Position numbers and translations under genes: made by a program. The notes beneath the pieces were generated by a model that worked only from the letters and a program-made list of their open reading frames with translations, did not search any database and was not told the origin of the DNA. A DNA stretch of 42,844 bases from Vibrio jasicida CAIM 1864 = LMG 25398 (GTDB lineage: Bacteria > Pseudomonadota > Gammaproteobacteria > Enterobacterales > Vibrionaceae): contig NZ_BAOG01000038.1 in NCBI RefSeq assembly GCF_000400365.1, positions 1-42,844 on the forward strand, written 5' to 3'. Each line of letters begins with the position of its first letter. Within the stretch, counting starts at the first letter, position 1. Shown here piece by piece: positions 22,070-31,714 of the stretch.

Positions 22070-23164
22070 ATGTCAATTAAAAAACGTTATATCGCCGCAA
22101 TGGTGGCAGTGGGTATTGGTGTGGGCTGGCTAACTTTAGGTGGCACCGCAGCAGTGATGCATTACACATCTGACACTGAGTTCTGTCTCTCTTGTCACTC
22201 TATGGAAATCCCTTACAAAGAGTATCAAGGCTCAGTGCACTTCAGTAACGCCAAAGGTATTCGCGCAGAATGTTCGGACTGCCACATTCCGAAAGAGCCA
22301 ATGGATTACTTGGTCACTAAGATCCGCGCTTCAAAAGACATCTACCATGAGTTTGTAACAGGTAAGATTGACACGCCAGAGAAGTACGAAGCACACCGTA
22401 CTGAACTTGCTGAGATGGTTTGGGAGCAGTTCCGTGAAAACGATTCGGCAACCTGTCGTTCTTGTCACGACTTCGATGCAATGGAAGAGTTCGAGCAATC
22501 ACGTGATGCGGCGAAGATGCACGCATACGGCAAAGCGAATGACCAAACGTGTATCGACTGTCACAAAGGTGTAGCGCACTTCGCTCCAGAAGCGGAACTG
22601 GATAGCAAAGCGTTTGAAACACTGATGAGCTTCACAACCAAAACAGCAGCCGATGCGAAAGTGGTTTACCCAGTGACATCTATCAGCATGGGTGATTTTG
22701 GTACAGTGAACCCAACAACCAAACTGAACGTTGTGAAAGCGGAAGGTGACAACCGCACCGTTAAGATCAATGCATTCCAAATGAAAGGCGCAGAGCAAGT
22801 GCTTTACATGGGTGAAGGTCAACGCGCGATTGTTGCAACACTATCTGAACAAGGCCAACAAGCAGTTGAAGCTGGCGAGTTCAAAGCAGACGTATACGGC
22901 AACGAGTGGCGTCCTGTTTCTCTAACGGCAACGATCGATTCTCCAGTGGTTGATACGCTAGAGCCGGTTTGGTCATACGCAGAAGAGTTGGACAATGTTT
23001 ACTGTGCAACTTGTCACGCGAAAATTCCTTCAAATCACTTTACTGTGAACGCATGGGGTCCTGTAGCGAAGAGTATGGGTGATCGCACTGATATTTCAGC
23101 AGAAAACCTAGAAATTTTGACTAAGTTCTTCCAGCACCACGCGAAAGATGTGGTTGGTCACTAA
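22070..23164 (+). CDS. torC: TorC pentahaem c-type cytochrome
   Basis: A 364-residue membrane-anchored c-type cytochrome that carries electrons from menaquinol to the periplasmic TMAO reductase. Residues about 8-30 are the single N-terminal membrane helix. Five CxxCH motifs are visible: CLSCH, CSDCH, CRSCH and CIDCH in the NapC/NirT-like half, and CATCH in the C-terminal half. Four plus one haems is the TorC pattern, not the four of NapC. It lies 23 bases before torA, with GAAGGA before the torA start, and is clearly co-transcribed with it. No torR box was identified upstream. Confidence 0.92.
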   Translation: MSIKKRYIAAMVAVGIGVGWLTLGGTAAVMHYTSDTEFCLSCHSMEIPYKEYQGSVHFSNAKGIRAECSDCHIPKEPMDYLVTKIRASKDIYHEFVTGKIDTPEKYEAHRTELAEMVWEQFRENDSATCRSCHDFDAMEEFEQSRDAAKMHAYGKANDQTCIDCHKGVAHFAPEAELDSKAFETLMSFTTKTAADAKVVYPVTSISMGDFGTVNPTTKLNVVKAEGDNRTVKINAFQMKGAEQVLYMGEGQRAIVATLSEQGQQAVEAGEFKADVYGNEWRPVSLTATIDSPVVDTLEPVWSYAEELDNVYCATCHAKIPSNHFTVNAWGPVAKSMGDRTDISAENLEILTKFFQHHAKDVVGH

Positions 23165-23187
23165 TAGAGAAATAGAAGGATAAGATT

Positions 23188-25635
23188 ATGACTAATTTAA
23201 CTCGTCGCGGATTTCTAAAAGGCACTGGTCTAACTGCTGGTGCTCTGGCTTTCACTTCATTGACGCCAATGAGCGCACTAGCGTCTGATAAGCGTGGTTC
23301 AGGTGTACTTACAGCGGGTCGCATGGGCCCAATGCTGTGTGAAGTAAAAGATGGCAAGTTGGTTTCAACCACAAACGCATTGCCACAAACGGTACCAAAC
23401 AGTCTTCAAACTACGGGCCCTGACCAAGTTCATACTAAAGCTCGTGTTAAGTACCCAATGGTACGTAAAGGCTACTTGGCAAACCCATCAGCGCCAGAAG
23501 GCGTGCGTGGTAGCGATGAATTCGTTCGCGTGTCTTGGGATGAAGTTTACAAACTGATTCACGAACAACACACGCGCATTCGTAAAGAGCACGGTGCTGA
23601 ATCTGTGTTTGCTGGTTCTTACGGCTGGCGTTCAAGTGGTGTGTTGCACAAAGCACAAACGCTTCTACAACGTTACATGAGTATGGCGGGCGGTTACTCA
23701 GGTCACCTTGGTGACTACTCTACAGGTGCTGCACAGGTGATCATGCCGCACGTGGTAGGTTCTATTGAAGTTTACGAACAGCAAACGACTTACCCTGTGG
23801 TTCTTGAGCACAGTGACGTTGTGGTGCTTTGGGGTCTTAACCCAATCAACACACTGAAAATCGCTTGGAGCTCAACAGACTGTGCGGGCCTTGAGTTCTT
23901 CCATCAGCTTAAGAAGTCAGGTAAGACGGTTATCGCTATCGACCCAATGCGTTCAGAAACCATCGAGTTCTTCGGTGACAACGCACAATGGATTGCTCCG
24001 CACCCTATGACGGACGTGGCGATGATGATGGGTATCGCGCATACGCTTGTGAAACAAGGAAAGCACGACAAAGAATTCCTAGCAAAATACACCACAGGTT
24101 ACGACGTATTCGAAGCTTACCTAATGGGTAAAGAAGACGGCGTTGAGAAATCTGCAGAATGGGCATCTAAGATTTGTGGCGTGCCGGTTAAGCAACTTGA
24201 GCTGCTTGCAGACATCTTCAGCAAAAACCGCACAATGCTTATGGCGGGCTGGGGTATGCAGCGTCAGCAATACGGTGAGCAACGTCACTGGATGCTGGTA
24301 ACGCTCGCTACCATGCTGGGCCAAGTTGGTCTACCGGGTGGTGGTTTTGGTTTCTCTTACCACTACTCAAACGGCGGTAACCCTTCACGTGATGCGGGTG
24401 TACTTCCTGCTATTTCTGCGTCTCTAGGCGGCGGTTCTTCTGCAGGTAACGACTGGGCTGTTTCTGGTTCTGTTAACGCGTTCCCTGTGGCACGTATTGT
24501 TGAAGCACTAGAAAATCCGGGCATGAGCTACCACCACAATGGCCATGACTTAACGTTCCCTGAGATCAAGATGATTTGGTGGGCAGGCGGTGCGAACTTT
24601 ACTCACCACCAAGACACTAACCGTCTGATCAAAGCGTGGCAAAAACCAGAGCTTATCGTTATCTCTGAACCATACTGGACAGCGGCAGCGAAGCACGCGG
24701 ATATTGTTCTACCGATCACCACATCGTTCGAGCGTAACGATATGACCATGACAGGTGACTACAGTAACCAACACCTAGTGCCAATGAAGCAAGTGGTTGA
24801 GCCTCAGGGCGAGGCGCGTAACGACTTTGATGTGTTTGCGGATATGTCAGAGCTTCTAGCTCCGGGTGGTCGTGATGTTTACACCGAAGGCAAGACTGAA
24901 ATGGAATGGTTGTACGGCTTCTACAAAGCGGCGCAACAAGGCGGTCGTGGCCAACGCATCGCAATGCCAAACTTCAGCAAGTTCTGGGAAGATAACCAGT
25001 TGATTGAGATGAAGTGGAACGAGAAAAACGCACAGTTCGTTCGTTACGCTGAATTCCGTGAAAACCCAATCATGAACCCACTAGGCACACCAAGTGGTAA
25101 GTTTGAGATCTTCTCTCGCACTATCGAAGGTTACCAGTTAGAGGATTGCCCTCCACACCCAACATGGTTAGAGCCAACAGAGTACACGGGTAACGCAACT
25201 AATGGTGAACTTCAGCTGATGACAGCACACGCAGCACACCGTCTGCACAGCCAGTTCAACTACGCGAAGATTCGTGAAGAGTACGCGATTGCTGACCGTG
25301 AGCCGATTTCTATCCACCCAGAAGACGCAAAAGCGCGTGGCATTAAGACCGGCGATCTTGTTCGTGCCTTCAATGGCCGTGGTCAAGTTCTGGTTGGTGC
25401 ATTGGTTACCGATGGCATCAAGCAAGGTTCTGTTTGTATTCACGAAGGTGGTTGGCCAGATCTAGACCCTAAAACAGGCATCTGTAAAAACGGTGGCTGT
25501 AACGTTCTAACGCTCGATATTCCAACCTCTCGCCTTGCGAACGGTTGTGCGGCTAACTCTGCATTGGTTCGTATCGAGAAGTACGAAGGTCCAGTGCTAG
25601 AACTAACGGCATTCACACCGCCGAAGAATGGTTAA
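23188..25635 (+). CDS. torA: trimethylamine N-oxide reductase
   Basis: An 815-residue molybdopterin guanine dinucleotide enzyme that reduces TMAO to trimethylamine in the periplasm. The twin-arginine signal is TRRGFLKG (residues about 5-12), cut near ALA-SDK. The molybdenum-ligand serine lies in [10 protein letters not shown]. The sequence follows E. coli TorA closely, for example [51 protein letters not shown] and [13 protein letters not shown]. Length matches the family (about 815-850). It follows torC and ends at a strong terminator. The TorD chaperone gene is not in the window, so maturation depends on a gene elsewhere. Confidence 0.93.
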   Translation: MTNLTRRGFLKGTGLTAGALAFTSLTPMSALASDKRGSGVLTAGRMGPMLCEVKDGKLVSTTNALPQTVPNSLQTTGPDQVHTKARVKYPMVRKGYLANPSAPEGVRGSDEFVRVSWDEVYKLIHEQHTRIRKEHGAESVFAGSYGWRSSGVLHKAQTLLQRYMSMAGGYSGHLGDYSTGAAQVIMPHVVGSIEVYEQQTTYPVVLEHSDVVVLWGLNPINTLKIAWSSTDCAGLEFFHQLKKSGKTVIAIDPMRSETIEFFGDNAQWIAPHPMTDVAMMMGIAHTLVKQGKHDKEFLAKYTTGYDVFEAYLMGKEDGVEKSAEWASKICGVPVKQLELLADIFSKNRTMLMAGWGMQRQQYGEQRHWMLVTLATMLGQVGLPGGGFGFSYHYSNGGNPSRDAGVLPAISASLGGGSSAGNDWAVSGSVNAFPVARIVEALENPGMSYHHNGHDLTFPEIKMIWWAGGANFTHHQDTNRLIKAWQKPELIVISEPYWTAAAKHADIVLPITTSFERNDMTMTGDYSNQHLVPMKQVVEPQGEARNDFDVFADMSELLAPGGRDVYTEGKTEMEWLYGFYKAAQQGGRGQRIAMPNFSKFWEDNQLIEMKWNEKNAQFVRYAEFRENPIMNPLGTPSGKFEIFSRTIEGYQLEDCPPHPTWLEPTEYTGNATNGELQLMTAHAAHRLHSQFNYAKIREEYAIADREPISIHPEDAKARGIKTGDLVRAFNGRGQVLVGALVTDGIKQGSVCIHEGGWPDLDPKTGICKNGGCNVLTLDIPTSRLANGCAANSALVRIEKYEGPVLELTAFTPPKNG

Positions 25636-25678
25636 TGTGAACGCTAATTAGCAAATCCATTATTCGATGTTTAAAACA

Positions 25679-25711
25679 AGAAGCCAGCGATAAGCTGGCT
25701 TCTTTGTATTT
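25679..25711 (+). terminator. terminator of the torCA operon
   Basis: A 10-bp perfect stem, AGAAGCCAGC (25679-25688) with GCTGGCTTCT (25694-25703), followed by TTGTATTT. About 45 bases past torA. Confidence 0.88.
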
Positions 25712-25816
25712 GCGCCTCAATTTTCAACAGAGTCTTATCAAGACAGAATCAAACAATAAGCCATCTAATTTCCGCTAGTAAATTGAGTTGCAGCTTGGGT
25801 AATTAAAATAAAACCA

Positions 25817-27061
25817 TTAAGTGAAGATGACTTGGGCAATAAATTGTTTGTCTTCAGTACGGTGAGTAAATTGCCAATTCATCCGTTCACAAATTCGCTC
25901 AATAATGATCAATCCATATCCGTACCCCGAACTATTTTCATTATTGGCTTCAAATTGATTTCTGACTTGTAAGCGGTGGTCATTCAGATCAATGAAGACA
26001 TCACCAGAGCTATAGCTGAATGCATTTTTAACTAGGTTGTTGATGACGATTGATATGAAGCTCTTTGGCGCAAACAAGTAAATATTGCCTTGCTGCTGAA
26101 AGTGGTGCTGAGCGCCTTCTTTAATAAACAGTGTTCCAACTTCTTCGAGTTGCTTTTCTATACACTTTGCCAAATCGACCTGCTCAAAATGACGTGAGTT
26201 TATCTCTTCCTTTCCTAGTAACAGGAACACTTCGGTCAATACTCTCATGTCTTCACAAGCTCGCTGCGTACGCTGAATTGACTTTAGGGCAACGCGCGGC
26301 AGATCCGATACGCGATTCAAGATATCGGCTGATCCTTTTATGACCATGATTGGCGTTCGGAGCTCATGAGAAGCGAAGCGGTTGAACTCTTGTTCGCGTT
26401 GAAAGTTATGCGCAATATGCTTCTTGCCATCAACAAGGGCTTGCTCAATATAACGCGTTTCACTAAAGCGGGTTTCCACTTCAAAATCTTCGTACTGGGG
26501 CGGCATGCGGTCTATTTTGTTGACGATCACGTTGAGTGGGCGGGAGAGAATACGAACAATGTGAATGCCATACAGAAACATCACTAAACAAAGGATGGCA
26601 ACGGAATAAAGCGTAAAGTGATGCAAAGCGCTCTCGTACTCATCCCGAAACTCATCAGAATCGCCTTTGAATACAATGTACATCAGCCCTTTTCCTGAAG
26701 GGTGATGGAACACACCGAAGCTCTTTTCATCGGAGCGCACTTCTTGGCCATAAAACCCCAATTGAGTGTGAATCGCGAGCCATTCAGGTACATGTGTTAA
26801 CGACCAGTAGAAATCAAATACCAAAGAGTTTGGTGGAGGTGCGAGGTGCTGAAACTGTTGGTAGTTGTGTAAATACAGCTCTGCTTCTTTTTCCAACCAA
26901 TGGTTTAAGCTCAGAGATTCAAACTTACTTTCGGCGATGTAAATAATCGTCCAGAAAAACAGGGCAATAATGAATGCCATCCTAGTAAAACTCCAACGTA
27001 TTTTGGCGTAAATACTGGGGGCTTTTTTATGAACTGGTTTGATTATTGCCCTAATATCCAT
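25817..27061 (-). CDS. orphan sensor histidine kinase
   Basis: A 414-residue membrane sensor kinase. Transmembrane helices are at about residues 28-44 and 150-168, with a periplasmic sensor domain of about 105 residues between them. The phosphorylated histidine is His232 in FASHELRTP. The N box is NNLVKNAFSYS (341-351). The ATP-lid glycine box reads GYGYGL (379-384), a little shorter than the usual pattern. No response-regulator gene lies next to it, so it is an orphan. It is convergent with torCA. A link to TMAO sensing is possible but not shown. The start follows AAGGATAACTTT. Confidence 0.88.
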   Translation of the reverse strand: MDIRAIIKPVHKKAPSIYAKIRWSFTRMAFIIALFFWTIIYIAESKFESLSLNHWLEKEAELYLHNYQQFQHLAPPPNSLVFDFYWSLTHVPEWLAIHTQLGFYGQEVRSDEKSFGVFHHPSGKGLMYIVFKGDSDEFRDEYESALHHFTLYSVAILCLVMFLYGIHIVRILSRPLNVIVNKIDRMPPQYEDFEVETRFSETRYIEQALVDGKKHIAHNFQREQEFNRFASHELRTPIMVIKGSADILNRVSDLPRVALKSIQRTQRACEDMRVLTEVFLLLGKEEINSRHFEQVDLAKCIEKQLEEVGTLFIKEGAQHHFQQQGNIYLFAPKSFISIVINNLVKNAFSYSSGDVFIDLNDHRLQVRNQFEANNENSSGYGYGLIIIERICERMNWQFTHRTEDKQFIAQVIFT

Positions 27062-27291
27062 AAAGTTATCCTTGTCGAAAAATAGAAATAGTATGCGGAA
27101 ATAATTCGTTCATCCTCACAGGGATATCACACCCATTAAATGTGCGTTATTTATTTTCTTCACGAATGCTTCACGCGTTCTCAAATAACATGGCTATATG
27201 AACAAAATATGAAAATGACTTTCCAGATCCAAAGCCGAAGTAGGGGAGAGTGTTTTCAGTAAATGGATTACTTTTATCGAAGGGAATGCGT

Positions 27292-27525
27292 ATGAAAGTA
27301 GCGATAACTTATGTGAGCTGCAAAGTGTGTCGAACACAGTTTATGGCGTATAAACAAGGCGCTTTTGAAATGAACTTGTTATATCAGGTTCATTGCAGTA
27401 ACTCAGATTGCCAACACCAATGGCAGTTTACGGTTTTGTCTGCGTTGATCGCGAATCAAGTTCCAAGTGGTGCTGTGCAAGCACAAGAGTACTGCTCATT
27501 AGCCTCTGATTTGGATGTCGCTTAG
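27292..27525 (+). CDS. Ogr/Delta-like zinc-finger protein
   Basis: A 77-residue protein with a zinc motif: Cys10-x2-Cys13, then Cys35-x4-Cys40 in HCSNSDCQH. The C-x2-C ... C-x4-C layout with an aromatic residue before the second pair resembles phage-encoded Ogr/Delta late transcription activators. Here there is no phage neighbourhood, so it is probably a chromosomal relative with an unknown regulatory role. AAGGGA precedes the ATG at 27292; another ATG lies 6 bases upstream. It is divergent from the sensor kinase gene. Confidence 0.7.
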   Translation: MKVAITYVSCKVCRTQFMAYKQGAFEMNLLYQVHCSNSDCQHQWQFTVLSALIANQVPSGAVQAQEYCSLASDLDVA

Positions 27526-27530
27526 ATAAC

Positions 27531-27574
27531 AAAACGCCCGACGCATAGTGTCTTATGGTCGGGCGTTTTTGTAT
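27531..27574. terminator. bidirectional terminator after the zinc-finger gene
   Basis: A 12-bp perfect stem, AAAACGCCCGAC (27531-27542) with GTCGGGCGTTTT (27558-27569), followed by TGTATTTC on the plus strand; the minus strand also reads out into TTTT. It separates the zinc-finger gene from the convergent phosphatase gene. Confidence 0.9.
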
Positions 27575-27611
27575 TTCTCGAGCTGAATATGCTTGAGTAG
27601 AGTATGTCTCG

Positions 27612-28337
27612 TTATGACTTAGCGAGAGTCACAAAAGGCATTTTCTTGGTGACTTGAAATGCCGGCAGCAAAGTAAACACGATGGCGACAAATACCACTG
27701 AACCAATCAGATCCTCAATTCTGTGCATGCCGAGCCACAAACGGCTGTACGCCACGCCCATTGCCCACACCCATAAGGTAGCAGCAGAGAAATAGCATTT
27801 GTTCTGCAAAAATAACCCACCAAAGAAGGCTAAACAGATAGAAACGAAAATCGTATGCCCCGATGGGAAGGAATAGTCTTTTTCACCTTGCCAGTGACGA
27901 GTTCGCCATTCGCTGACTTTTTCGGAGATTTCACCAATCACACTCGCTTGTTGTTCAGTCTCCAACTGATAAAACGCTTCTGGATGCTCAATCAATTGCT
28001 CTGCGGCAAGCAGTTCGGTGTAGGGACGCGGGCTTTCTGTCATCAGCTTTAAGCCTGTTTTGCTGGCAAAACCAATCACCAGTAACAATCCCAGCATGGA
28101 GAGTTTTTGCATCCAATCAGACTGGCTAGGTTTGTAGCGGTAAAGCGACAACACCAACAGCGTGAGAGTGATCAAAAAGCCTTTACTGCCCGCAGAATCG
28201 GTTAGCAGAGTAAAGAGAATACCAGTGCCATCAGAAACGTGAGAAGTAAGATCGTGATACGAGGCAAACAGCGAAAGTGGGATGATGCCAAGAATGAACA
28301 AGGCGAGCATCATCAAACCGTATTTTTTAGTTTTCAT
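27612..28337 (-). CDS. PAP2-family membrane phosphatase
   Basis: A 241-residue inner-membrane acid phosphatase of the type 2 phosphatidic acid phosphatase family. The three active-site motifs are present: KLMTESPRPYTEL (KxxxxxxRP type), the PSGHT segment with the catalytic histidine, and SRLWLGMHRIEDLIGS (SRxxxxxHxxxD). Five or six hydrophobic segments flank them. Likely substrates are lipid or prenyl phosphates such as phosphatidylglycerophosphate or undecaprenyl diphosphate; which one is not clear. The region between motifs 1 and 2 carries a helical insertion of about 55 residues. Start at 28337, with no strong ribosome binding site. Confidence 0.88.
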   Translation of the reverse strand: MKTKKYGLMMLALFILGIIPLSLFASYHDLTSHVSDGTGILFTLLTDSAGSKGFLITLTLLVLSLYRYKPSQSDWMQKLSMLGLLLVIGFASKTGLKLMTESPRPYTELLAAEQLIEHPEAFYQLETEQQASVIGEISEKVSEWRTRHWQGEKDYSFPSGHTIFVSICLAFFGGLFLQNKCYFSAATLWVWAMGVAYSRLWLGMHRIEDLIGSVVFVAIVFTLLPAFQVTKKMPFVTLAKS

Positions 28338-28399
28338 GAAAAGTCATACAGCAGTCGAAAATAGGCGGCTATCTTACGACAATCGATGTGAAAAACTTA

Positions 28400-29410
28400 T
28401 CAACGCTCTGTCAATTCGGTCTTGTTTATTTTACTTCTGATCTCCATTGGGGAGAGGCCGAAGTTGCGCATCGTGAAACGATTGAGTGAGGATTGAGATT
28501 GAAAGCCTAACCGCTCAGACAAAGTAACAAGAGGAATGGAGGTGTAGGACAAGACCTCGTAACACTTCTTTTGTTTGAATTGGTTTAGCAATTCATCAAA
28601 AGTTTGCCCTTCTTGTTTGAGTTTGCGGGCAAGCGTCCAACGAGAGTAACCCATTAGATTGAGTAGCTTGTTCGATGCACGGACCAGAGAATCATGATGA
28701 TACAGGCGCTCCAATGTCAGCATCACGAGTTCTGTGGTGCTTAAATCATTCAACAGCTCCAATTGAGAAAGAGAGTGTTGTAGTTGACGTTTGAGGTGCT
28801 GATCTAACAAGGGGTTGTTGGTGTTGAGTTGGCGCTGAGCAAAGGGAGCTTTCAATATGAGTAAGTTTTGTGGGCCGGTGTAGATAGAGATACCACTCGT
28901 TTGTTCAAAGTCTTTGATATTAGGGATGAACTTGTTGGATTGAATTTGCATGGACTCGGCGGGAATCGCCAATGCCGTTAATGCTTTAGCAACAAAGCAT
29001 AGATTAAGAATAGGGCCATAAATATCGACGACGCCATCATCCTGTACGTAATGGACAACAACATCACCTTGCGGTGCTATCCGATAATACAACCGATCAC
29101 GGGAGCCCATGACGGGTTTAAATTGGACGTGGCGATGGATGACTTCTATTGCGTTTGGTGCATTGAGGACGTAGGCAAATTCGGGATAAGTGCTCAATAG
29201 TTCAGAGATTGAAATATCATGAGCGGGAAGAGGAATTTCATATTTCGCGACAATATAACACAGCTCTTGAAAGTGCTTCTCTGAGACGTGCTGAACCTTA
29301 TCCAAGCGATGATTTAATTTGGATAATTCATCACTTATCCCTTCAATATGTTTGTGTTGCGCGAGATAAGTGTAGAGCCGAGTGTAAACATGATGGTGGA
29401 TATATTTCAT
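28400..29410 (-). CDS. AraC family transcriptional regulator
   Basis: A 336-residue regulator with an effector domain of about 230 residues and a C-terminal AraC/XylS double helix-turn-helix. The first HTH includes NLMGYSRWTLARKLKQEGQT and the second TLSERLGFQSQSSLNRFTMR, ending with FGLSPMEIRSK. The start is uncertain: the frame is open to 29452 (TTG), but the only in-frame ATG is at 29410. It follows the GH3 beta-glucosidase gene in the same direction, 100 bases away. The pairing suggests a sugar regulator, but the ligand is unknown. A perfect inverted repeat lies just before the ATG. Confidence 0.85.
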   Translation of the reverse strand: MKYIHHHVYTRLYTYLAQHKHIEGISDELSKLNHRLDKVQHVSEKHFQELCYIVAKYEIPLPAHDISISELLSTYPEFAYVLNAPNAIEVIHRHVQFKPVMGSRDRLYYRIAPQGDVVVHYVQDDGVVDIYGPILNLCFVAKALTALAIPAESMQIQSNKFIPNIKDFEQTSGISIYTGPQNLLILKAPFAQRQLNTNNPLLDQHLKRQLQHSLSQLELLNDLSTTELVMLTLERLYHHDSLVRASNKLLNLMGYSRWTLARKLKQEGQTFDELLNQFKQKKCYEVLSYTSIPLVTLSERLGFQSQSSLNRFTMRNFGLSPMEIRSKINKTELTER

Positions 29411-29421
29411 ACAGTTCAATG

Positions 29422-29461
29422 CAGCATGGCTTGGCGCGTAATTTGATCGCAAGCCATGCTG
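29422..29461. repeat. perfect 12-bp inverted repeat before the AraC gene
   Basis: CAGCATGGCTTG (29422-29433) and CAAGCCATGCTG (29450-29461) are exact inverted copies with a 16-base spacer. The sequence lies between the stop of the GH3 gene (29510) and the ATG of the AraC gene (29410). No T-run follows on the minus strand. It may be an operator for the AraC protein, an mRNA hairpin separating the two cistrons, or a rho-dependent pausing site. Confidence 0.6.
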
Positions 29462-29509
29462 TGTTTATTGCGTTGCTACCTATTCATGACGTTAGTGTAG
29501 CAACGAAAG

Positions 29510-31648
29510 TTAGTAGCTAAGACCATATCCAAATGGGTATAGCGTGATTGACGGATCTTCTTCATAAGAAGGAACATCTTCTTTACCTTTGGCAACCACC
29601 TCATCGGTCGACTTTGGAAGGCCGAAAGGTAACTTACCTTCTGGTTTCACTTTACCGGTAATGACATCAAAAAAGACAGCGTCCGATGTACCGAAGTTCG
29701 CCAGAATGATTGGCAACTGATCGTTGATATTATCTAGGGCTGCTGGACGAATCATGAATACATCAAAAATTACTCGCTTACCTGAGTTGATAGCCTGATT
29801 AATGACACTATAGACATTGCCACTATTGTAAATACAAGCTCCTAGGTTGTCGGTCAAACCCTCATAACAAAGTTGTGCAGATTCTCCCGGTTCACGGTCA
29901 GGTTGCGTTTCGTAAGGACGTAATTGGAAGTCTTCCTGTGCTACAAAACCAAGCTCGCCAGACGGCATAGCGACCCCAAATGGGAACCATGCCGTGGCGA
30001 GAGTGGCGGGGGTTTGCGTACGAATAATGATGGTGTCAGCATCTGCCATGTTTTCTGCGACGTTTAAGCCATATTGTTGTGCGTTGTCGACAATACTTGG
30101 TTGCTCTGTACCGCCATAGTTGGCGTAGACATACACTTTACCTAACTCCTCTACTGATAAAGGCAATGCGTTGTTGTCGTTTTTCAACAAGGTAACGGAG
30201 CGTCCTTGAGATTCAATACCCAGCTCTTGGAACTCTGTTTTACCGACCACATCATTGACCTTGGCGATATCAACAAATGGGTCTTCAAACAAACCTTGTT
30301 TGAACTTATTCGTCAGGATTCGATTTACCGATAAGTCGATGCGCTCTTGGGTAAGACGCCCGCTCTCAATATTCGTAAGCAATAAAGCAGGGTCATCGAT
30401 ACCCCCAAATTGGTCAATACCCGCATCGACAGAAGCAGCGAAACGCTCTGTTGAATCTTCGTCTTCTTTACCCCAAGGCATACCTAAGTAAGTGAACGGA
30501 TTCTTCTCTGCATCTTCATGTGTGATGATCCCGGTTCGACATGTATCGACACAATCGTTAGCGACTAACCAATCTGATAGCAACACGCCATCGAAGTTTT
30601 CTTCGCCTCGAAGAATATCTGTCATGATGTATTTGCTGTAACCAAAGCCAACATTACCTTCACTTTCCGGTAGTTGCTCATAAGGAATTCCGTAATAAGG
30701 CATCACGCCCGCAACGCCAGCCTCAAAAGCACCTTTAAATGGAATGCGGTGGTAGTCAAAGTTGTTGCCCGGATAAACCTGATAGCGGCCAGCGAAGTAG
30801 TGTGCATCCGCGCCATTTTCTTGTGGACCACCACCTGCAAAATGTTTTACGACTGCCCAGACTCCATCTTTCGTCAGCTCGGTATTGTTGTGTTGTAAAC
30901 CTTGGACATAGGCTTTGGTCATTTCTCGTGATAACTCAGCGTTTTCACCGAATGTACTGCTCACTCGCCCCCACCTTGGTTCAGTAGCGAGGTCAGCGGT
31001 TGGATGGAGTGCTTGGTTGATGCCGACGGCTAGGTACTCTTGACGAATGACATCGGCGAAGGTTTTAGTGAACTCAGCATCGCCAATCGCGGCTAAGCCG
31101 AGTGTTTCCGACCATTGTGAAAAATCGCCAGAAGAGACTGAAGTTCCTAATGCGGCATTAAAGTGGTTGCGTGGGTCGGTTGAAATAGAAACGGGAATTC
31201 CTAAGCGAGTGTGCTCCGCTAATTCTTGAGCATGATTATTATCTTCTGCCATCAGAGTGGCATCGCCTTCTTGGCGAGTTATAAAGGTATTGAGGAAACG
31301 TTCTTGAATTAATGTGGTGTTGGTTATGCCATCGCCTTTAAAAACGAGTCTTGAGCTATCGCTGCTGAGTACGAATGTTCCGTGCATCATCAAGCCTGCC
31401 TTTTCGGCGTTGTTCATTTGTTGAGTAAGATTCTCTGCGCGTTGTTTTGGGCTCAGTCGCCAATCCTCATAAGCGTCTAATTCGCCATTCTTATTATGAT
31501 CCTTAAAGGTTAGCCCATCGACCGTGAGAAGATTGAGCGTTTTGGTTTCCAATGTTGGTATAGTGAGTTGTTCTGAATCTGATCCACAACCGCTAATGAA
31601 TAGGGGAGGCAGCGCAAAGACTAAGAGGTTTTTTCCAGAGGTTTTCAT
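29510..31648 (-). CDS. GH3 beta-glucosidase lipoprotein
   Basis: A 712-residue exported glycoside hydrolase family 3 enzyme. The lipobox ISGC puts Cys21 as the first residue of the mature chain, so it is membrane-anchored. A Ca-loop-like segment, DHNKNGELDAYEDW, lies at residues 50-63. The TIM barrel carries KHFAGGG (268-274), and the nucleophile is Asp359 in GVLLSDW. The C-terminal domain ends in LYPFGYGLSY, the usual end of the two-domain form, so there is no FnIII domain. It should release glucose from beta-glucans or cello-oligosaccharides. The AraC gene follows in the same direction. The start follows AAGGCAATAACG. Confidence 0.9.
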   Translation of the reverse strand: MKTSGKNLLVFALPPLFISGCGSDSEQLTIPTLETKTLNLLTVDGLTFKDHNKNGELDAYEDWRLSPKQRAENLTQQMNNAEKAGLMMHGTFVLSSDSSRLVFKGDGITNTTLIQERFLNTFITRQEGDATLMAEDNNHAQELAEHTRLGIPVSISTDPRNHFNAALGTSVSSGDFSQWSETLGLAAIGDAEFTKTFADVIRQEYLAVGINQALHPTADLATEPRWGRVSSTFGENAELSREMTKAYVQGLQHNNTELTKDGVWAVVKHFAGGGPQENGADAHYFAGRYQVYPGNNFDYHRIPFKGAFEAGVAGVMPYYGIPYEQLPESEGNVGFGYSKYIMTDILRGEENFDGVLLSDWLVANDCVDTCRTGIITHEDAEKNPFTYLGMPWGKEDEDSTERFAASVDAGIDQFGGIDDPALLLTNIESGRLTQERIDLSVNRILTNKFKQGLFEDPFVDIAKVNDVVGKTEFQELGIESQGRSVTLLKNDNNALPLSVEELGKVYVYANYGGTEQPSIVDNAQQYGLNVAENMADADTIIIRTQTPATLATAWFPFGVAMPSGELGFVAQEDFQLRPYETQPDREPGESAQLCYEGLTDNLGACIYNSGNVYSVINQAINSGKRVIFDVFMIRPAALDNINDQLPIILANFGTSDAVFFDVITGKVKPEGKLPFGLPKSTDEVVAKGKEDVPSYEEDPSITLYPFGYGLSY

Positions 31649-31697
31649 CGTTATTGCCTTTTATTTTGTTGTTTGGCGCAGTATGACTCTGGAGGTG

Positions 31698-31714
31698 AAG
31701 GAAAGTATTTCCTT
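31698..31714. promoter_or_regulatory. 17-bp palindrome upstream of the GH3 gene
   Basis: AAGGAAA-GTA-TTTCCTT is an exact dyad about 50 bases before the beta-glucosidase start. It is a plausible operator for the AraC-type or another regulator. No copy was seen in front of the AraC gene itself. Confidence 0.4.
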
